From Bacillaceae bacterium IKA-2 (GTDB lineage: Bacteria; Bacillota; Bacilli; Bacillales; Anaerobacillaceae): 64,000 nucleotides of DNA. The notes under the pieces are model-generated. The model did no database searches. It worked only from the letters and a program-made list of their open reading frames with translations, and was not told where the DNA came from. A program made the translations under genes and the position numbers. The stretch lies in NCBI GenBank assembly GCA_031761875.1, contig CP134492.1:2914001-2978000 (forward strand), given 5' to 3'. Numbering within the stretch: position 1 is the first letter of the stretch; the number at the start of each line of letters is the position of its first letter. Of this stretch, positions 19,717 through 28,581 are shown one piece after another.

Positions 19717-20787
19717 TTATTTTTCTTGTTTTTCAATATAAATACTTCGGCTTGGAAACGCAACTGAAACCCCTTCTTCTTCAAGAATTTCCAAAATTTT
19801 ATAATTAATATTTTCCTTTACTTCTAAATATTCACCCCAAGATGTTGTTTTCGTAAAGAAATAAAGAAAAATATCTAAACTACTATCGTTAAATTCACTA
19901 AATCGAACGAAAATTAACTCTTGGTCCACCTCTTGGTGGCTTTTAAGTAACTCGTCGATTCTTTTCACGACAGTTTCTAATTTTTTCTTTGGAGTCGTAT
20001 AAGTAACACCTAAATTAAAAGTAATTCTTCTTTTCCCCATTTTTGTCCAATTTGTAATTGGTTCATTTGAGAGCGTTGCATTAGGGACCGTTACAATTGC
20101 ATGAGCAAAGGTTCGGATTTTCGTACTTCTAAACGAAATTCCCTCAACTGTCCCTTCAACACTTGGCGTTTTAATCCAATCACCGATCGAGAAAGGTTTT
20201 TCCGTAATAATAACGACACCACCAAAAAGGTTTGCAAGAGCATCTTTAGCTGCTAGAGCAAACGCAAGTCCACCTAAGCCCAGTCCTGCAACAAAGCCGT
20301 TAACGTCAAACCCCCAGTCACCTACAATGATGCTAAACATTAAAGCAACAATAATAATTCGGACAAATTTTGATAGAAATGGCAATAAAATTTGATCAAC
20401 TTCAATATTATATTTAGAACTGACTTTTTGGAACATTACTGATGTCGACGCAGCTAAGTTAAACAATCCATAGCCTATTAAAAAAATAATAAAAGATCGA
20501 TAAATTTGGATAATGACTTCATCCGTTTTCTCTTGTAACGGTAAATACATTAGCGAAATATAAAAACCTAATCCAATAAAAAATAATCGTAATGGTCCTT
20601 CAAAAGCAACAAAAATATTTAACAGTTGCTCAGTAGATGTTTTTTTTGACAGTTTAAATAAGAGTTTAAGTGCATGCTTTGTTAGTAGCTTTCTAAATAT
20701 ATGAAATGTGATAAAAATAGCTAAAGCTATCCCAATTTGCTCCCATTCAGTGAGCCACCAATATTGGGATAAAAAATCCTCAAACAT
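19717..20787 (-). CDS. MscS-family mechanosensitive channel
   Basis: 356 aa. About four N-terminal membrane segments precede the conserved pore helix and beta domain (GLGLGGLAFALAAKDALANLFGG region, then VGDWIKTP and VEGISFRSTKIRT), which define the family. Such channels release solutes during osmotic downshock. It is longer than B. subtilis YkuT (267 aa) and may not be its orthologue. ATG start with AGGAGG upstream. It lies 11 bases after the universal stress gene and 30 before the redox fusion gene, suggesting a three-gene operon. Confidence 0.9.
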   Translation of the reverse strand: MFEDFLSQYWWLTEWEQIGIALAIFITFHIFRKLLTKHALKLLFKLSKKTSTEQLLNIFVAFEGPLRLFFIGLGFYISLMYLPLQEKTDEVIIQIYRSFIIFLIGYGLFNLAASTSVMFQKVSSKYNIEVDQILLPFLSKFVRIIIVALMFSIIVGDWGFDVNGFVAGLGLGGLAFALAAKDALANLFGGVVIITEKPFSIGDWIKTPSVEGTVEGISFRSTKIRTFAHAIVTVPNATLSNEPITNWTKMGKRRITFNLGVTYTTPKKKLETVVKRIDELLKSHQEVDQELIFVRFSEFNDSSLDIFLYFFTKTTSWGEYLEVKENINYKILEILEEEGVSVAFPSRSIYIEKQEK

Positions 20788-20798
20788 CTAAAATCCTC

Positions 20799-21251
20799 CT
20801 AATTACTTTCCAAGGGTACAATTGTTACAGGACATGATGCTAAATGTAGTACACCATAGGTAACACTGCCTAATACAGCACTGACCACTGGACCATTACC
20901 TCTAGTACCAATAACAATCATTCGAGCCCCTTGTTCCTTGGCTTCTGAAGTAATCTCGATTGTAGCGATCCCGATTCTGACCTTTGTTTCAAAAGGAACA
21001 TCTTTGCCGCTCAAAAATTCTATCGCTTCGGCCATGTTATTTAAGCCTTTTATTTTTTGTAGCCTCTTTATTTCTTCGTTATCAATATCAAAAGATTGGG
21101 CTCTTTTTAAGACCTCATACTTTGCTTGAACGTTTAAAAGGATAATTTTATCTCGATTGAGCTTAGCGTTTTCAATTGCAAATGCTAAGGCTTTTATTGA
21201 CGACGGCGAACCGTCAATCGGAACGACTAAAATTTTATTTTGCAAATACAT
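20799..21251 (-). CDS. Universal stress protein (UspA family)
   Basis: 150 aa, one Usp domain. The ATP-binding motif G-x2-G-x9-G-S/T is present (GTRGNGPVVSAVLGS) near the C-terminus, so it is probably of the nucleotide-binding type. The N-terminus VVPIDGSPSSIKAL is typical. ATG start with GGAAGGA. First gene of the likely usp-mscS-grx/trxR operon, with its own predicted promoter. The physiological role is not evident from the sequence. Confidence 0.92.
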   Translation of the reverse strand: MYLQNKILVVPIDGSPSSIKALAFAIENAKLNRDKIILLNVQAKYEVLKRAQSFDIDNEEIKRLQKIKGLNNMAEAIEFLSGKDVPFETKVRIGIATIEITSEAKEQGARMIVIGTRGNGPVVSAVLGSVTYGVLHLASCPVTIVPLESN

Positions 21252-21293
21252 TCTTCCTTCCTGATAATTATTTAGTTTAAATTTCCGATTGTT

Positions 21294-21322
21294 ATTTTAT
21301 ACTGTATACTATTCTTTATCAA
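21294..21322 (-). promoter_or_regulatory. Predicted sigma-A promoter of the usp operon
   Basis: Minus strand: TTGATA (21317-21322), a 17-bp spacer and TAAAAT (21294-21299). The remaining intergenic bases up to 21535 carry only the ribosome site (AAAGGGTGAG) of the divergent ABC gene and a weak hairpin. Confidence 0.5.
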
Positions 21323-21535
21323 AGGGTTGAAATCCTTTTTTATTTAACGAGATCCTTCATTCGTCAGGAACATTTCCCTATAATTAATCAACTGTTTAAG
21401 TCATCATACTGTATTCTTACGATAAAATCCAAACTTTTAAAAGAATTGTTATTTATTTTATCGGCAATTAATGGTTAAATTATATTATCGGAATTTTAGA
21501 GATCATTTCAATTACTACTGAAAGGGTGAGGCTTT

Positions 21536-22228
21536 ATGTATGCAATATCAGCCAACAACATTTCCAAAAAATATATATCGGGAAATCAAAAAATAATCTT
21601 GTTTAATGACTTGTCATTAAATGTAAATGAAGGAGAAATTATCTCTATAAGTGGACAGTATGGGAGTGGGCGAACAACATTGTTAAAAATGATTGCCGCT
21701 ATGACACCCCCAAACCATGGAACAATTGAAGTCTTCGGAAAAGATATTCTAACAATTAAGAGGCGTTCTGATTGGCGTCTTAAACATATTGGTTTTTTAA
21801 CGAATAAGGAGTCTTTAATTCCTTACTTTACTACAAAGCAACATCTGTTAATGGGTCAAAATGATGATGATCTAGATTTTGAATTTTTTAATGAAGAAGC
21901 GCAATATATTTTAACTATGCTGGGTATAGATGAAAATAAGCTAACTCAATATCCAGACCAACTAGCAAAAATGGATCGTCTAAAAATCACAGTTGCACGA
22001 GTTCTAATGACCAACCCACGGTTACTTTTAATAGACGAGTTAGCAACCGATTTATCTGCCGAAGAGCGATTTAGTTTATATAGCAGCCTTGTTGAATTTG
22101 CACATAAACAAAACATTACGATCATTAGTACAGAAAACTATAACGACTGCTTTTTCGACCGTATGTATACACTTAAAGATGGAAAACTCATCGAAGTAGG
22201 AAAACAGAAGCAACAAATTCTACACTAA
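21536..22228 (+). CDS. Orphan ABC-type ATPase with degenerate catalytic motifs
   Basis: 230 aa with the overall ABC fold. The Walker A lysine is replaced by arginine (GQYGSGRTT, Arg46). The LSGGQ signature has become LAKMD, and the H-loop histidine is missing (ISTENY). Walker B with its catalytic Glu survives (LLLIDE). No permease or substrate-binding gene lies nearby. It probably hydrolyses ATP poorly or not at all, and may be a regulatory or decaying relative of LolD/FtsE-type ATPases. ATG start with GGGTGAG, and a terminator follows. Confidence 0.8.
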   Translation: MYAISANNISKKYISGNQKIILFNDLSLNVNEGEIISISGQYGSGRTTLLKMIAAMTPPNHGTIEVFGKDILTIKRRSDWRLKHIGFLTNKESLIPYFTTKQHLLMGQNDDDLDFEFFNEEAQYILTMLGIDENKLTQYPDQLAKMDRLKITVARVLMTNPRLLLIDELATDLSAEERFSLYSSLVEFAHKQNITIISTENYNDCFFDRMYTLKDGKLIEVGKQKQQILH

Positions 22229-22254
22229 ACTTGTTGGTCAACGTACTTCTTTAT

Positions 22255-22288
22255 AAAAAGAGGAATTCATTTATGAATTCCTCTTTTT
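22255..22288. terminator. Bidirectional terminator
   Basis: Perfect 16-bp stem AAAAAGAGGAATTCAT / ATGAATTCCTCTTTTT with a 2-nt spacer, between convergent genes ending at 22228 and 22308. Confidence 0.9.
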
Positions 22289-22307
22289 ACTTTTATTGTT
22301 TAAATTT

Positions 22308-23846
22308 TTATAATGCTAAAAGCGAGAATGCAACACCGATTATTCCAATTAACATTAATATATACACTGGTTTTTTTGGCATTTCTCCGTCTTTCTCCAT
22401 TGCCTTACCAAACATAAAGAAAACGATTGGGTGAACTAAGAACGGCATCGAGAAAATAAACGGAATTAAAGCAGCCGCATCCACTCCAAACATGCCTTCT
22501 TGGATCGCTGCAAATAAGCCAAAGTGAGAAATAGCAGATGCTTGTGCCATTGCTGCGTAATCCATTGGCATTGCACTAAAGTTTAGTAATGTTAGTCCTC
22601 CAAAAATAGCACAAAGCTGCCAACCAAATGAAAATTGCATCAGTGCCTTTACCTCTTTATTATCAACACCATTGGCAACGCGGAGGTTTTTCATTGCTAG
22701 AGCTGTTAATACAATTCCAACAGCTACAATGATTAATGAAGGTAGTAAAAGTAGTGAACCTTGTTCAGCACTAATTGCAAGTACAGAAAATACAAACACA
22801 TGGCCAAAAAACGGGATGTTAATCATAATTGGTGCTCGAGTGGCCGCAGTTTTACCAAGGTCACCTGCAGTACAAGCCCCAGTTAAACCGGAGTGTGAAA
22901 GTGCTCCAGCCATCCCGGCGGCTAAGTTTCTAACATTTGAAGTTTTCGCAAAATACATTAGTAAGGCAATTCCGCCAAACATCCACAGTAACTGTCCAAA
23001 AAATCCGTATGCCAGTACTGAATTCATTCCTTCCATTGCAAACGCTTCACCAATCCTTGAACCACCTACCATAAAGTTAGCTGCAAGTACGACTGGAATC
23101 CCTGCAAAAAGCAATGCTTTGATCGTTGGGCCAAAGCTATACTTATAAAAAACGGCTCCAATTCCCGCCGCAACTAACATCGCAAAGAAGATCTGTGGTA
23201 GCGCAATAATTGGGCGCACAAGAGCAGCAATATGGAAAGAAATTAATAAAATGCCAACAATAACAATAATCTCGATGACACCTTTACGAATATATAAATG
23301 TTTGTTTGTAATTTTGGCTTTATTATCAATTAAAATAATTGAACCGACAAGACCTATGTAGGCAATTAACGGATAATAACGACTAAGTTCCCCTGCATTT
23401 AAACCTAGAATTAATCTAACTAACCCTTCGATTCCCAGTAGTAGGAAAAATGAACGTAAGATAAATACAAAATGTGTTCTCGTTGTTCCTAAAATCGTTT
23501 CCTCCGCAGAAGGAACGACCATGTCTTCACCACCTAGAACTTTCCCACCAAAAATCTTTCTAAGTTCTTGACCCCCGACAAAAAACGAGACAATTAAAGC
23601 AATAATCGTTGTTCTTGCTATAAAATTGACAAGTGGAAACTCACTTAAGCCTGGCTCTGCTACACCACTCGCTACTAAGACATACCCCATTGTTAGTCCA
23701 AAAATAACAATAATCAAAATTGGTGAATAACGAGTTCCAGCAACAACAGTTCTTGAAATTAGAACCATAGGAATCAGTAAAAATAATGTCAACCAAAATT
23801 GATTTAACATCTGTAAGCTAGCTATTTGTTCGAGAATTGCTTCCAT
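22308..23846 (-). CDS. Unrecognised polytopic membrane protein (possible transporter)
   Basis: 512 aa with about 12 to 13 hydrophobic segments. A conspicuous conserved-looking stretch lies near 310-345 (GALSHSGLTGACTAGDLGK) with Ser, Gly, Thr, Cys and Asp in membrane context, as in substrate or ion paths of secondary transporters. I do not recognise the family and give no substrate. ATG start with AAGGGGAG upstream. It appears monocistronic, with the next same-strand gene (holin-like) 160 bases upstream. Confidence 0.7.
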   Translation of the reverse strand: MEAILEQIASLQMLNQFWLTLFLLIPMVLISRTVVAGTRYSPILIIVIFGLTMGYVLVASGVAEPGLSEFPLVNFIARTTIIALIVSFFVGGQELRKIFGGKVLGGEDMVVPSAEETILGTTRTHFVFILRSFFLLLGIEGLVRLILGLNAGELSRYYPLIAYIGLVGSIILIDNKAKITNKHLYIRKGVIEIIVIVGILLISFHIAALVRPIIALPQIFFAMLVAAGIGAVFYKYSFGPTIKALLFAGIPVVLAANFMVGGSRIGEAFAMEGMNSVLAYGFFGQLLWMFGGIALLMYFAKTSNVRNLAAGMAGALSHSGLTGACTAGDLGKTAATRAPIMINIPFFGHVFVFSVLAISAEQGSLLLLPSLIIVAVGIVLTALAMKNLRVANGVDNKEVKALMQFSFGWQLCAIFGGLTLLNFSAMPMDYAAMAQASAISHFGLFAAIQEGMFGVDAAALIPFIFSMPFLVHPIVFFMFGKAMEKDGEMPKKPVYILMLIGIIGVAFSLLAL

Positions 23847-24005
23847 ATAAATCTCCCCTTTACCTCAAAACAATTATTAATATCATTTTCATAACGTAAT
23901 ATATCATACCTGTTTTTACAGTGAAGGTAAATGATATTTTGCAAAACAACTGATGACCTGTCGTTTACAGTCAATTTTCAAAAGGGGCCTTATCAATCCT
24001 GCCCC

Positions 24006-24323
24006 TTATTTCTTTTTCATTTTACTCGTTTCAGCCCTTGCTCTACTAATACACTCTTCTCGATCACGATTCATTGATTGTTTATATGCTTGGTGTGTTG
24101 TTATTGCTGCTCCTGCTGCAATAATTCCATTAGCAATGCCACTAACAGTAAATCCGATCGTTAGTCCACTGGCAATGACTCCAATCGTTAAAAGGACCCA
24201 GACAATGACCCAATCTTGAACTTTAGGGGTTCGTTTTAAAGCATAGCCAATAATCAGCAAAGCTGGTATGACAAAGGTTAGTTGTTCGTGGATGACTATT
24301 TGAGAGAATATCTCAGTTAACAT
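24006..24323 (-). CDS. Holin-like small membrane protein
   Basis: 105 aa. Two to three hydrophobic segments (about 15-27, 36-60, 62-80) and a highly charged C-terminal tail (NRDREECISRARAETSKMKKK). The size, topology and LKRTPKVQDWVI segment resemble phage holin families found alone in Bacillus chromosomes. No lysin or other phage gene is near, so a prophage origin is not shown. The start is ATG behind a purine-rich stretch. Confidence 0.6.
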   Translation of the reverse strand: MLTEIFSQIVIHEQLTFVIPALLIIGYALKRTPKVQDWVIVWVLLTIGVIASGLTIGFTVSGIANGIIAAGAAITTHQAYKQSMNRDREECISRARAETSKMKKK

Positions 24324-24475
24324 TTTATTTCCCCCCCCTCTTTTTACTAGTTTATTCTTAGTAGTTTTAATAAGTAACTGTATTTCGTTTATTTTTTTGT
24401 ATTTAGTTACCTATACCAAAGCATCCGCCCAACCAAAAAAATGACACGATCATATGATAAATCGAGGTGAATAAA

Positions 24476-24904
24476 ATGAGTAAAAACAAAGACAACTTAC
24501 CAACTACTTTTAATGAGGTGCCAATTGTAGATTTTCTTCGATCGATTGATGGCTTTTTCAAAGATTCATTTCGGAATTTTCAATTTATTAGTGGGTTTCC
24601 AATATATCAATATGAGACAAAAAGTCACTATATTATTGAGGCCCAACTTCCTGGAGTAAAAAAAGAACAAATCCATCTTGATATTTATAGTAATCACATA
24701 AAAATTAGTGTAGAAGACTCTAAAATAGTTGAAGAAAAAGATGATATTCACCATCTTTACCAGAGTTCAAGATCCTATCAAAAAGCTGAAAGATTAATTA
24801 TGCTTCCATTTTCCATTAATGAGCATGACATTAAGGCTTCTTATCGTGAAGGAATTTTAAAAATATCAATTCCCAACAAAAAAAAGACAATTAAAATTGA
24901 CTAA
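24476..24904 (+). CDS. Hsp20/alpha-crystallin small heat-shock protein
   Basis: 142 aa from ATG 24476, six bases after GAGGTG. The GTG at 24467 is part of that ribosome site. The alpha-crystallin domain spans about 45-138, with the YIIEAQLPGVKKEQI strand, the A-S-Y-R-E-GILKISIP form of the A-x-x-x-n-GvL motif, and a short C-terminal tail. It is an ATP-independent holdase. In Bacillus such proteins include spore-coat members (CotM type), and which kind this is cannot be decided here. No CIRCE site was seen upstream. Confidence 0.88.
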   Translation: MSKNKDNLPTTFNEVPIVDFLRSIDGFFKDSFRNFQFISGFPIYQYETKSHYIIEAQLPGVKKEQIHLDIYSNHIKISVEDSKIVEEKDDIHHLYQSSRSYQKAERLIMLPFSINEHDIKASYREGILKISIPNKKKTIKID

Positions 24905-24957
24905 AAACTGTGCTTAGGCAGTTGTACGAATCAGCTGAAGTATCTTTGAGTTTGTCA

Positions 24958-24999
24958 AAAAAAAAGTTTCTTCTGAAGAACCAGAAGAAACTTTTTTTT
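24958..24999. terminator. Bidirectional terminator between hsp20 and the radical SAM gene
   Basis: Perfect 18-bp stem (24958-24975 with 24982-24999), 6-nt loop, T-run at the plus-strand end and A-run at the other. A solo copy of the dispersed repeat end (AATGAAATTCATT, 25009-25021) follows. Confidence 0.92.
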
Positions 25000-25020
25000 G
25001 CTTATACGAATGAAATTCAT

Positions 25021-26226
25021 TCACACTGATGTAGAATTTTCTTTTTTACGCATCGACTCTGGAATATACACACAGAATGGTTCGCTTTCTAAATAATCTC
25101 CAGTTACCGCGTATGTTCTTGAGCGGGAGCCGCCACATATAAACTTATATTCGCATACACCACACTTACCTTTGTAAAGGTCAGGATTGCGCAGTTCTTT
25201 AAGAACAGGTGACTCACGATAAATTTCTTTTAATGGCTTTTCTCTTATATTACCTACAACAATTGGTAATAATCCACTTGGCATTACGTCACCAGTATGA
25301 GATACGAAAATAAAGCCATTGCCATCATTCACACCTTTTGGCGCGCGTTTTAAACCATCAATTAAATATGCTGTATCTGTAATGGAGTCTTCATAACGAA
25401 TATCTTCTTTTTCGACAAGTTTTTCACGGTGTTTTTGTTGAATGACAACACGACGATAATGCTGTGCAGCTGTTGTTTTAATATCATAAGGTGCTGTTTT
25501 TCCGAGTTCATATAACCATCTGAATACTTTTTCATGTTCTACCGGTGTTAAACAGGCATCCATCTGCCCTCTTCCAGTTGGAACAAGCAAGAAAATATAC
25601 CACATAACTGCTTTTAATTCGCCAACCAATTCAGCCATTTTTTCTAGTGAATCATAATTATAACGAGAAATAACGGTATTAATTTGTAGTGGCATATCTA
25701 ATTCATTTAAGTATTTAATTTTTTCAACTGTTAAATCAAACGAACCTTCAGTTCCTCTGAAGTGATCATGAATTTCTGGTGTCGGTCCGTCAAGACTAAT
25801 TCCCCACCGTGAAAGTCCAACATTTTTGGCTTTTTCCATTGCTTCTTTCGTCACGTTATCTGTGGCGCTTGGCGTCATTGAGACACGCATACCTTTACTG
25901 ACAGCATATTCAGCTAGATCAAATATGTCTTTACGCAATAAACAATCTCCACCTGTAAAGACAAGCATTGGATTATCCATGTCGTATATTTGATCAATAA
26001 GGTTTAAGCCTTCTTCAGGCGATAGCTCGTCTGGATGTGGATCTATCTGAGCATCAGCTCGACAATGAAGACACTTCAATTCACATGCTCTGGTCACTTC
26101 CCAAATAATAATAAACGGATTTTGATCATAATCAATTGCCGTACCCATACCACCAGGGTGTCCGCCCGGATGTCCTTTGCTTTTTGGATGTCCATCAGTA
26201 TTTTTTGATTGCTCCATTTTATGCAT
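25021..26226 (-). CDS. Radical SAM/SPASM protein with His/Gly-rich N-terminus
   Basis: 401 aa. The radical SAM cluster motif is C-x3-C-x2-C in RACELKCLHC (about residues 48-55). A SPASM-type C-terminal Cys cluster (CGVCEYKFICGG...FC) should hold extra Fe-S clusters. The overall pattern matches the TIGR04053-like branch related to heme d1/AhbD-type maturases. Residues 10-27 add an unusual His/Gly/Lys-rich leader (GHPKSKGHPGGHPGG) that could bind metal. No peptide substrate or partner gene is next to it. The product is unknown. Confidence 0.85.
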   Translation of the reverse strand: MHKMEQSKNTDGHPKSKGHPGGHPGGMGTAIDYDQNPFIIIWEVTRACELKCLHCRADAQIDPHPDELSPEEGLNLIDQIYDMDNPMLVFTGGDCLLRKDIFDLAEYAVSKGMRVSMTPSATDNVTKEAMEKAKNVGLSRWGISLDGPTPEIHDHFRGTEGSFDLTVEKIKYLNELDMPLQINTVISRYNYDSLEKMAELVGELKAVMWYIFLLVPTGRGQMDACLTPVEHEKVFRWLYELGKTAPYDIKTTAAQHYRRVVIQQKHREKLVEKEDIRYEDSITDTAYLIDGLKRAPKGVNDGNGFIFVSHTGDVMPSGLLPIVVGNIREKPLKEIYRESPVLKELRNPDLYKGKCGVCEYKFICGGSRSRTYAVTGDYLESEPFCVYIPESMRKKENSTSV

Positions 26227-26483
26227 TTTTCATCACCAAACTTTTTTTTATTTTTTTATTCATTGTTAACAGTATAACTCTAATTATTAAAGGGTAGATT
26301 GCTGATTCCATGGCTTTTGTTACAATATACTTACAATTAATCTTCTATATGTAAAGCTTATTCCATATCTAGTTCAATAACTGTGATTTTTTTCACAATA
26401 AAAAATGCTTTTTTACTCAATATTCCTATAAACCGTTATATTATCCCGCTTTGCTTATTTCCGAACATTTCATGAACTTTAAT

Positions 26484-26559
26484 AAAAAAAGCGCAAGGCG
26501 CCCGCCTATCGGCGAAAACCGGTGGAAGGCCTTTGACAGAAGTCGCTTTTTGACTTCCG
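26484..26559 (-). terminator. GC-rich structured element ending in a terminator-like U-tract
   Basis: On the minus strand: GAAGTC-n7-GACTTC, then a tight hairpin CGCC-GATA-GGCG, then GCGCCTTGCGC followed by seven U residues. It lies just past the GGDEF-EAL stop and probably terminates it. It is far more GC-rich than its surroundings and resembles repeated intergenic elements seen in Bacillaceae, though only one copy is in this window. The remaining 26227-26483 is AT-rich without a gene. Confidence 0.6.
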
Positions 26560-26566
26560 AAAAGGA

Positions 26567-28228
26567 CTAATCTCCCTTTTTCATTATGTAACCTTTTTCA
26601 AGTTCAAGCTCGAACGCTTCAATAGGTATTGCTTTACTAAATAGAAATCCTTGTCCGATGATGCATTGGTTTGTAATCAAAAATGTTAACTGATCGCTTG
26701 TTTCAATTCCTTCAGCAACAACTTCAAAATCCAAGTCCCTGGCTAATGAGATAATCGCCTTAATAATATGATTTTCTTTACCGTTTTTTCGAATGTTATT
26801 AATAAATGTTTGATCTAGTTTAATTATATTTAATGGTACTTCTTTTAGATAACTTAGTGATGAGTATCCCGTTCCAAAATCATCAAGAGCAATTTTAATC
26901 CCTATAGCTTTTAATCTATCTAATTTTTTAATGACACAGCCTATATCGCTAATCATTGCCGTCTCGGTAATTTCAAATACAGTTGTAGAATAATCGACAT
27001 CAATGTCTGCTAATAGATTTTCAATTTTAGAAAAATTCGTATCACTAGTTAGTGTTTTACTTGATAAGTTAATCGAAATATTTAGGTGAGCTTTCCCATC
27101 TTGCTCCCATTTTTTCTTTTGTAATAATGCTGTTTTGACAACCCAACTATCAATTGAATATATTTTACCACTTTCTTCGGCTAACGGGATAAAATCCATT
27201 GGCGAAATGAAACCTCTTATTGGGTGAATCCAGCGTAATAACGCCTCGACACCAATTATTTCCCCAGTAATAATATTGACTTGCGGTTGATAATAAAGCG
27301 AAAGTTGTTCATTTTCAAGGGCATATTTTAATTCGTTTGATATTCTTATATTCTCTAAATTAGAGTTGGAAAACTCGTCTTCAAAAAAGACATATCGATC
27401 TTTTCCAGATTTTTTTGCATAATACATCGCAATATCTGCATTTTTAAAGATCGTCATGACATCTTTGCCGTTTTCAGGATAAAGAGCAACTCCTGCACTA
27501 ATTGATACAAAAAATTCATGTTGCTGATATTTCCAGACATGTTCAAAACTTTTTACAAGTCTGTCCATAAAAAGAGTGATTTCATCAGTATTTGAAAAAT
27601 TCTTGAACAGGATTGCAAATTCATCCCCACCTTGCCTAGCAACAAAGTCAGTTGTCAGAATTTCTTTTTTAAACTTAGTGGCAATATACTTCAAAAATAG
27701 ATCGCCTGTTTGATGTCCGAGGCTATCATTAATATATTTAAAATTATCAATATCAATATAAACGACAGCGAATCTGGATTTTCCCTCTTCAATCAGACTA
27801 TTAATTTCCTTTTCAAGCATGATCCGATTAGGTAAAGAAGTAAGGGAATCGAAATATGCTTGATAGTGAAGCTTTTCCTTTGCAACATTTAGTTTTTCAT
27901 TTGTTAATTGCAACAATTTACTAGATTTCACAACACTGTTAATTGCTTGATTAAACATAAACATTCGTGTTCTTATTAGAATAAAAAGTAAAAAGGTTGT
28001 TAAAAACACGTACAGCCAACCTTTATATGTTTGAAGTGTATTATAAAGAGTAACATTAGTAACATAGTACAATAATAGCTTGTCTGATAGTGTAACCCAT
28101 AAAATACCAAAAATAAAATAAGCCAATGAAATCACGAAAGCTTCTTTACCAGGTTTTATTTGCTCAGGATTTTTAATGTATGAGGATAGATTTTTAAAAA
28201 GAGGTTTCTTCGGCATTTTTTTTTCCAT
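26567..28228 (-). CDS. Membrane GGDEF-EAL protein (c-di-GMP turnover)
   Basis: 553 aa. Two membrane helices (about 32-58 and 70-88) and a short helical linker lead to a GGDEF domain (about 125-285) with an intact GGDEF signature. An EAL domain (about 300-545) follows with EALLRW, the DDFGTGYSS loop and further metal residues intact. Both c-di-GMP synthesis and hydrolysis look possible; which one dominates cannot be told. ATG start with AGGAGG seven bases upstream. Monocistronic. No sensor domain is seen apart from the membrane part. Confidence 0.93.
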   Translation of the reverse strand: MEKKMPKKPLFKNLSSYIKNPEQIKPGKEAFVISLAYFIFGILWVTLSDKLLLYYVTNVTLYNTLQTYKGWLYVFLTTFLLFILIRTRMFMFNQAINSVVKSSKLLQLTNEKLNVAKEKLHYQAYFDSLTSLPNRIMLEKEINSLIEEGKSRFAVVYIDIDNFKYINDSLGHQTGDLFLKYIATKFKKEILTTDFVARQGGDEFAILFKNFSNTDEITLFMDRLVKSFEHVWKYQQHEFFVSISAGVALYPENGKDVMTIFKNADIAMYYAKKSGKDRYVFFEDEFSNSNLENIRISNELKYALENEQLSLYYQPQVNIITGEIIGVEALLRWIHPIRGFISPMDFIPLAEESGKIYSIDSWVVKTALLQKKKWEQDGKAHLNISINLSSKTLTSDTNFSKIENLLADIDVDYSTTVFEITETAMISDIGCVIKKLDRLKAIGIKIALDDFGTGYSSLSYLKEVPLNIIKLDQTFINNIRKNGKENHIIKAIISLARDLDFEVVAEGIETSDQLTFLITNQCIIGQGFLFSKAIPIEAFELELEKGYIMKKGD

Positions 28229-28539
28229 GATTTTACCTCCTATTCAAGTATTTCAATTAATTAACCGCTCCGTTATTAATATTGGTTAAATGAAATTTCC
28301 ACCAACTTAGGCGTTATAAAAAAATAACAGAACAAAGATGACGAGGATAATTTATCATACTGATCGATTTTTTTGGAAATAACTTAACAAGAATAGACTA
28401 ATTATACATTAATTTATTCATATTTATAGACTTTATAATTATTATTCGACTTTTTTTGATAAAAAGTAAAAAACACCCAATCAATTTTTAAATTAATAGC
28501 ACAAACCTTATTACATCCATTTCATAATTTTAATAAATA
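28229..28539. other. Intergenic region without recognisable feature
   Basis: About 310 AT-rich bases upstream of the GGDEF-EAL gene. I see no open frame with a ribosome site, no strong repeat, and no promoter I would defend. Confidence 0.5.
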
Positions 28540-28568
28540 AAAAGGAGCCTGGTTATCAGGCTCCTTTT
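28540..28568. terminator. Terminator of malate synthase gene
   Basis: Stem AAAAGGAGCCTG / CAGGCTCCTTTT with a 5-nt loop, about 14 bases past the glcB stop. Confidence 0.88.
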
Positions 28569-28581
28569 TTAATCTATTCAT

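Noticed and set aside
22672-23148. 158-codon frame antisense to the membrane protein gene
   Set aside because: It has no ribosome site and mirrors the codon pattern of the strong opposite gene.
24006-24323. Prophage remnant based on the holin-like protein
   Set aside because: No lysin, capsid, integrase or attachment site nearby; single holin-like proteins are common in Bacillus chromosomes.
24440-24465. Sigma-K-like box (CATATGATA with an upstream AC) before the small heat-shock gene
   Set aside because: The start site would fall at or after the ribosome site, leaving almost no leader; a chance match is likely.
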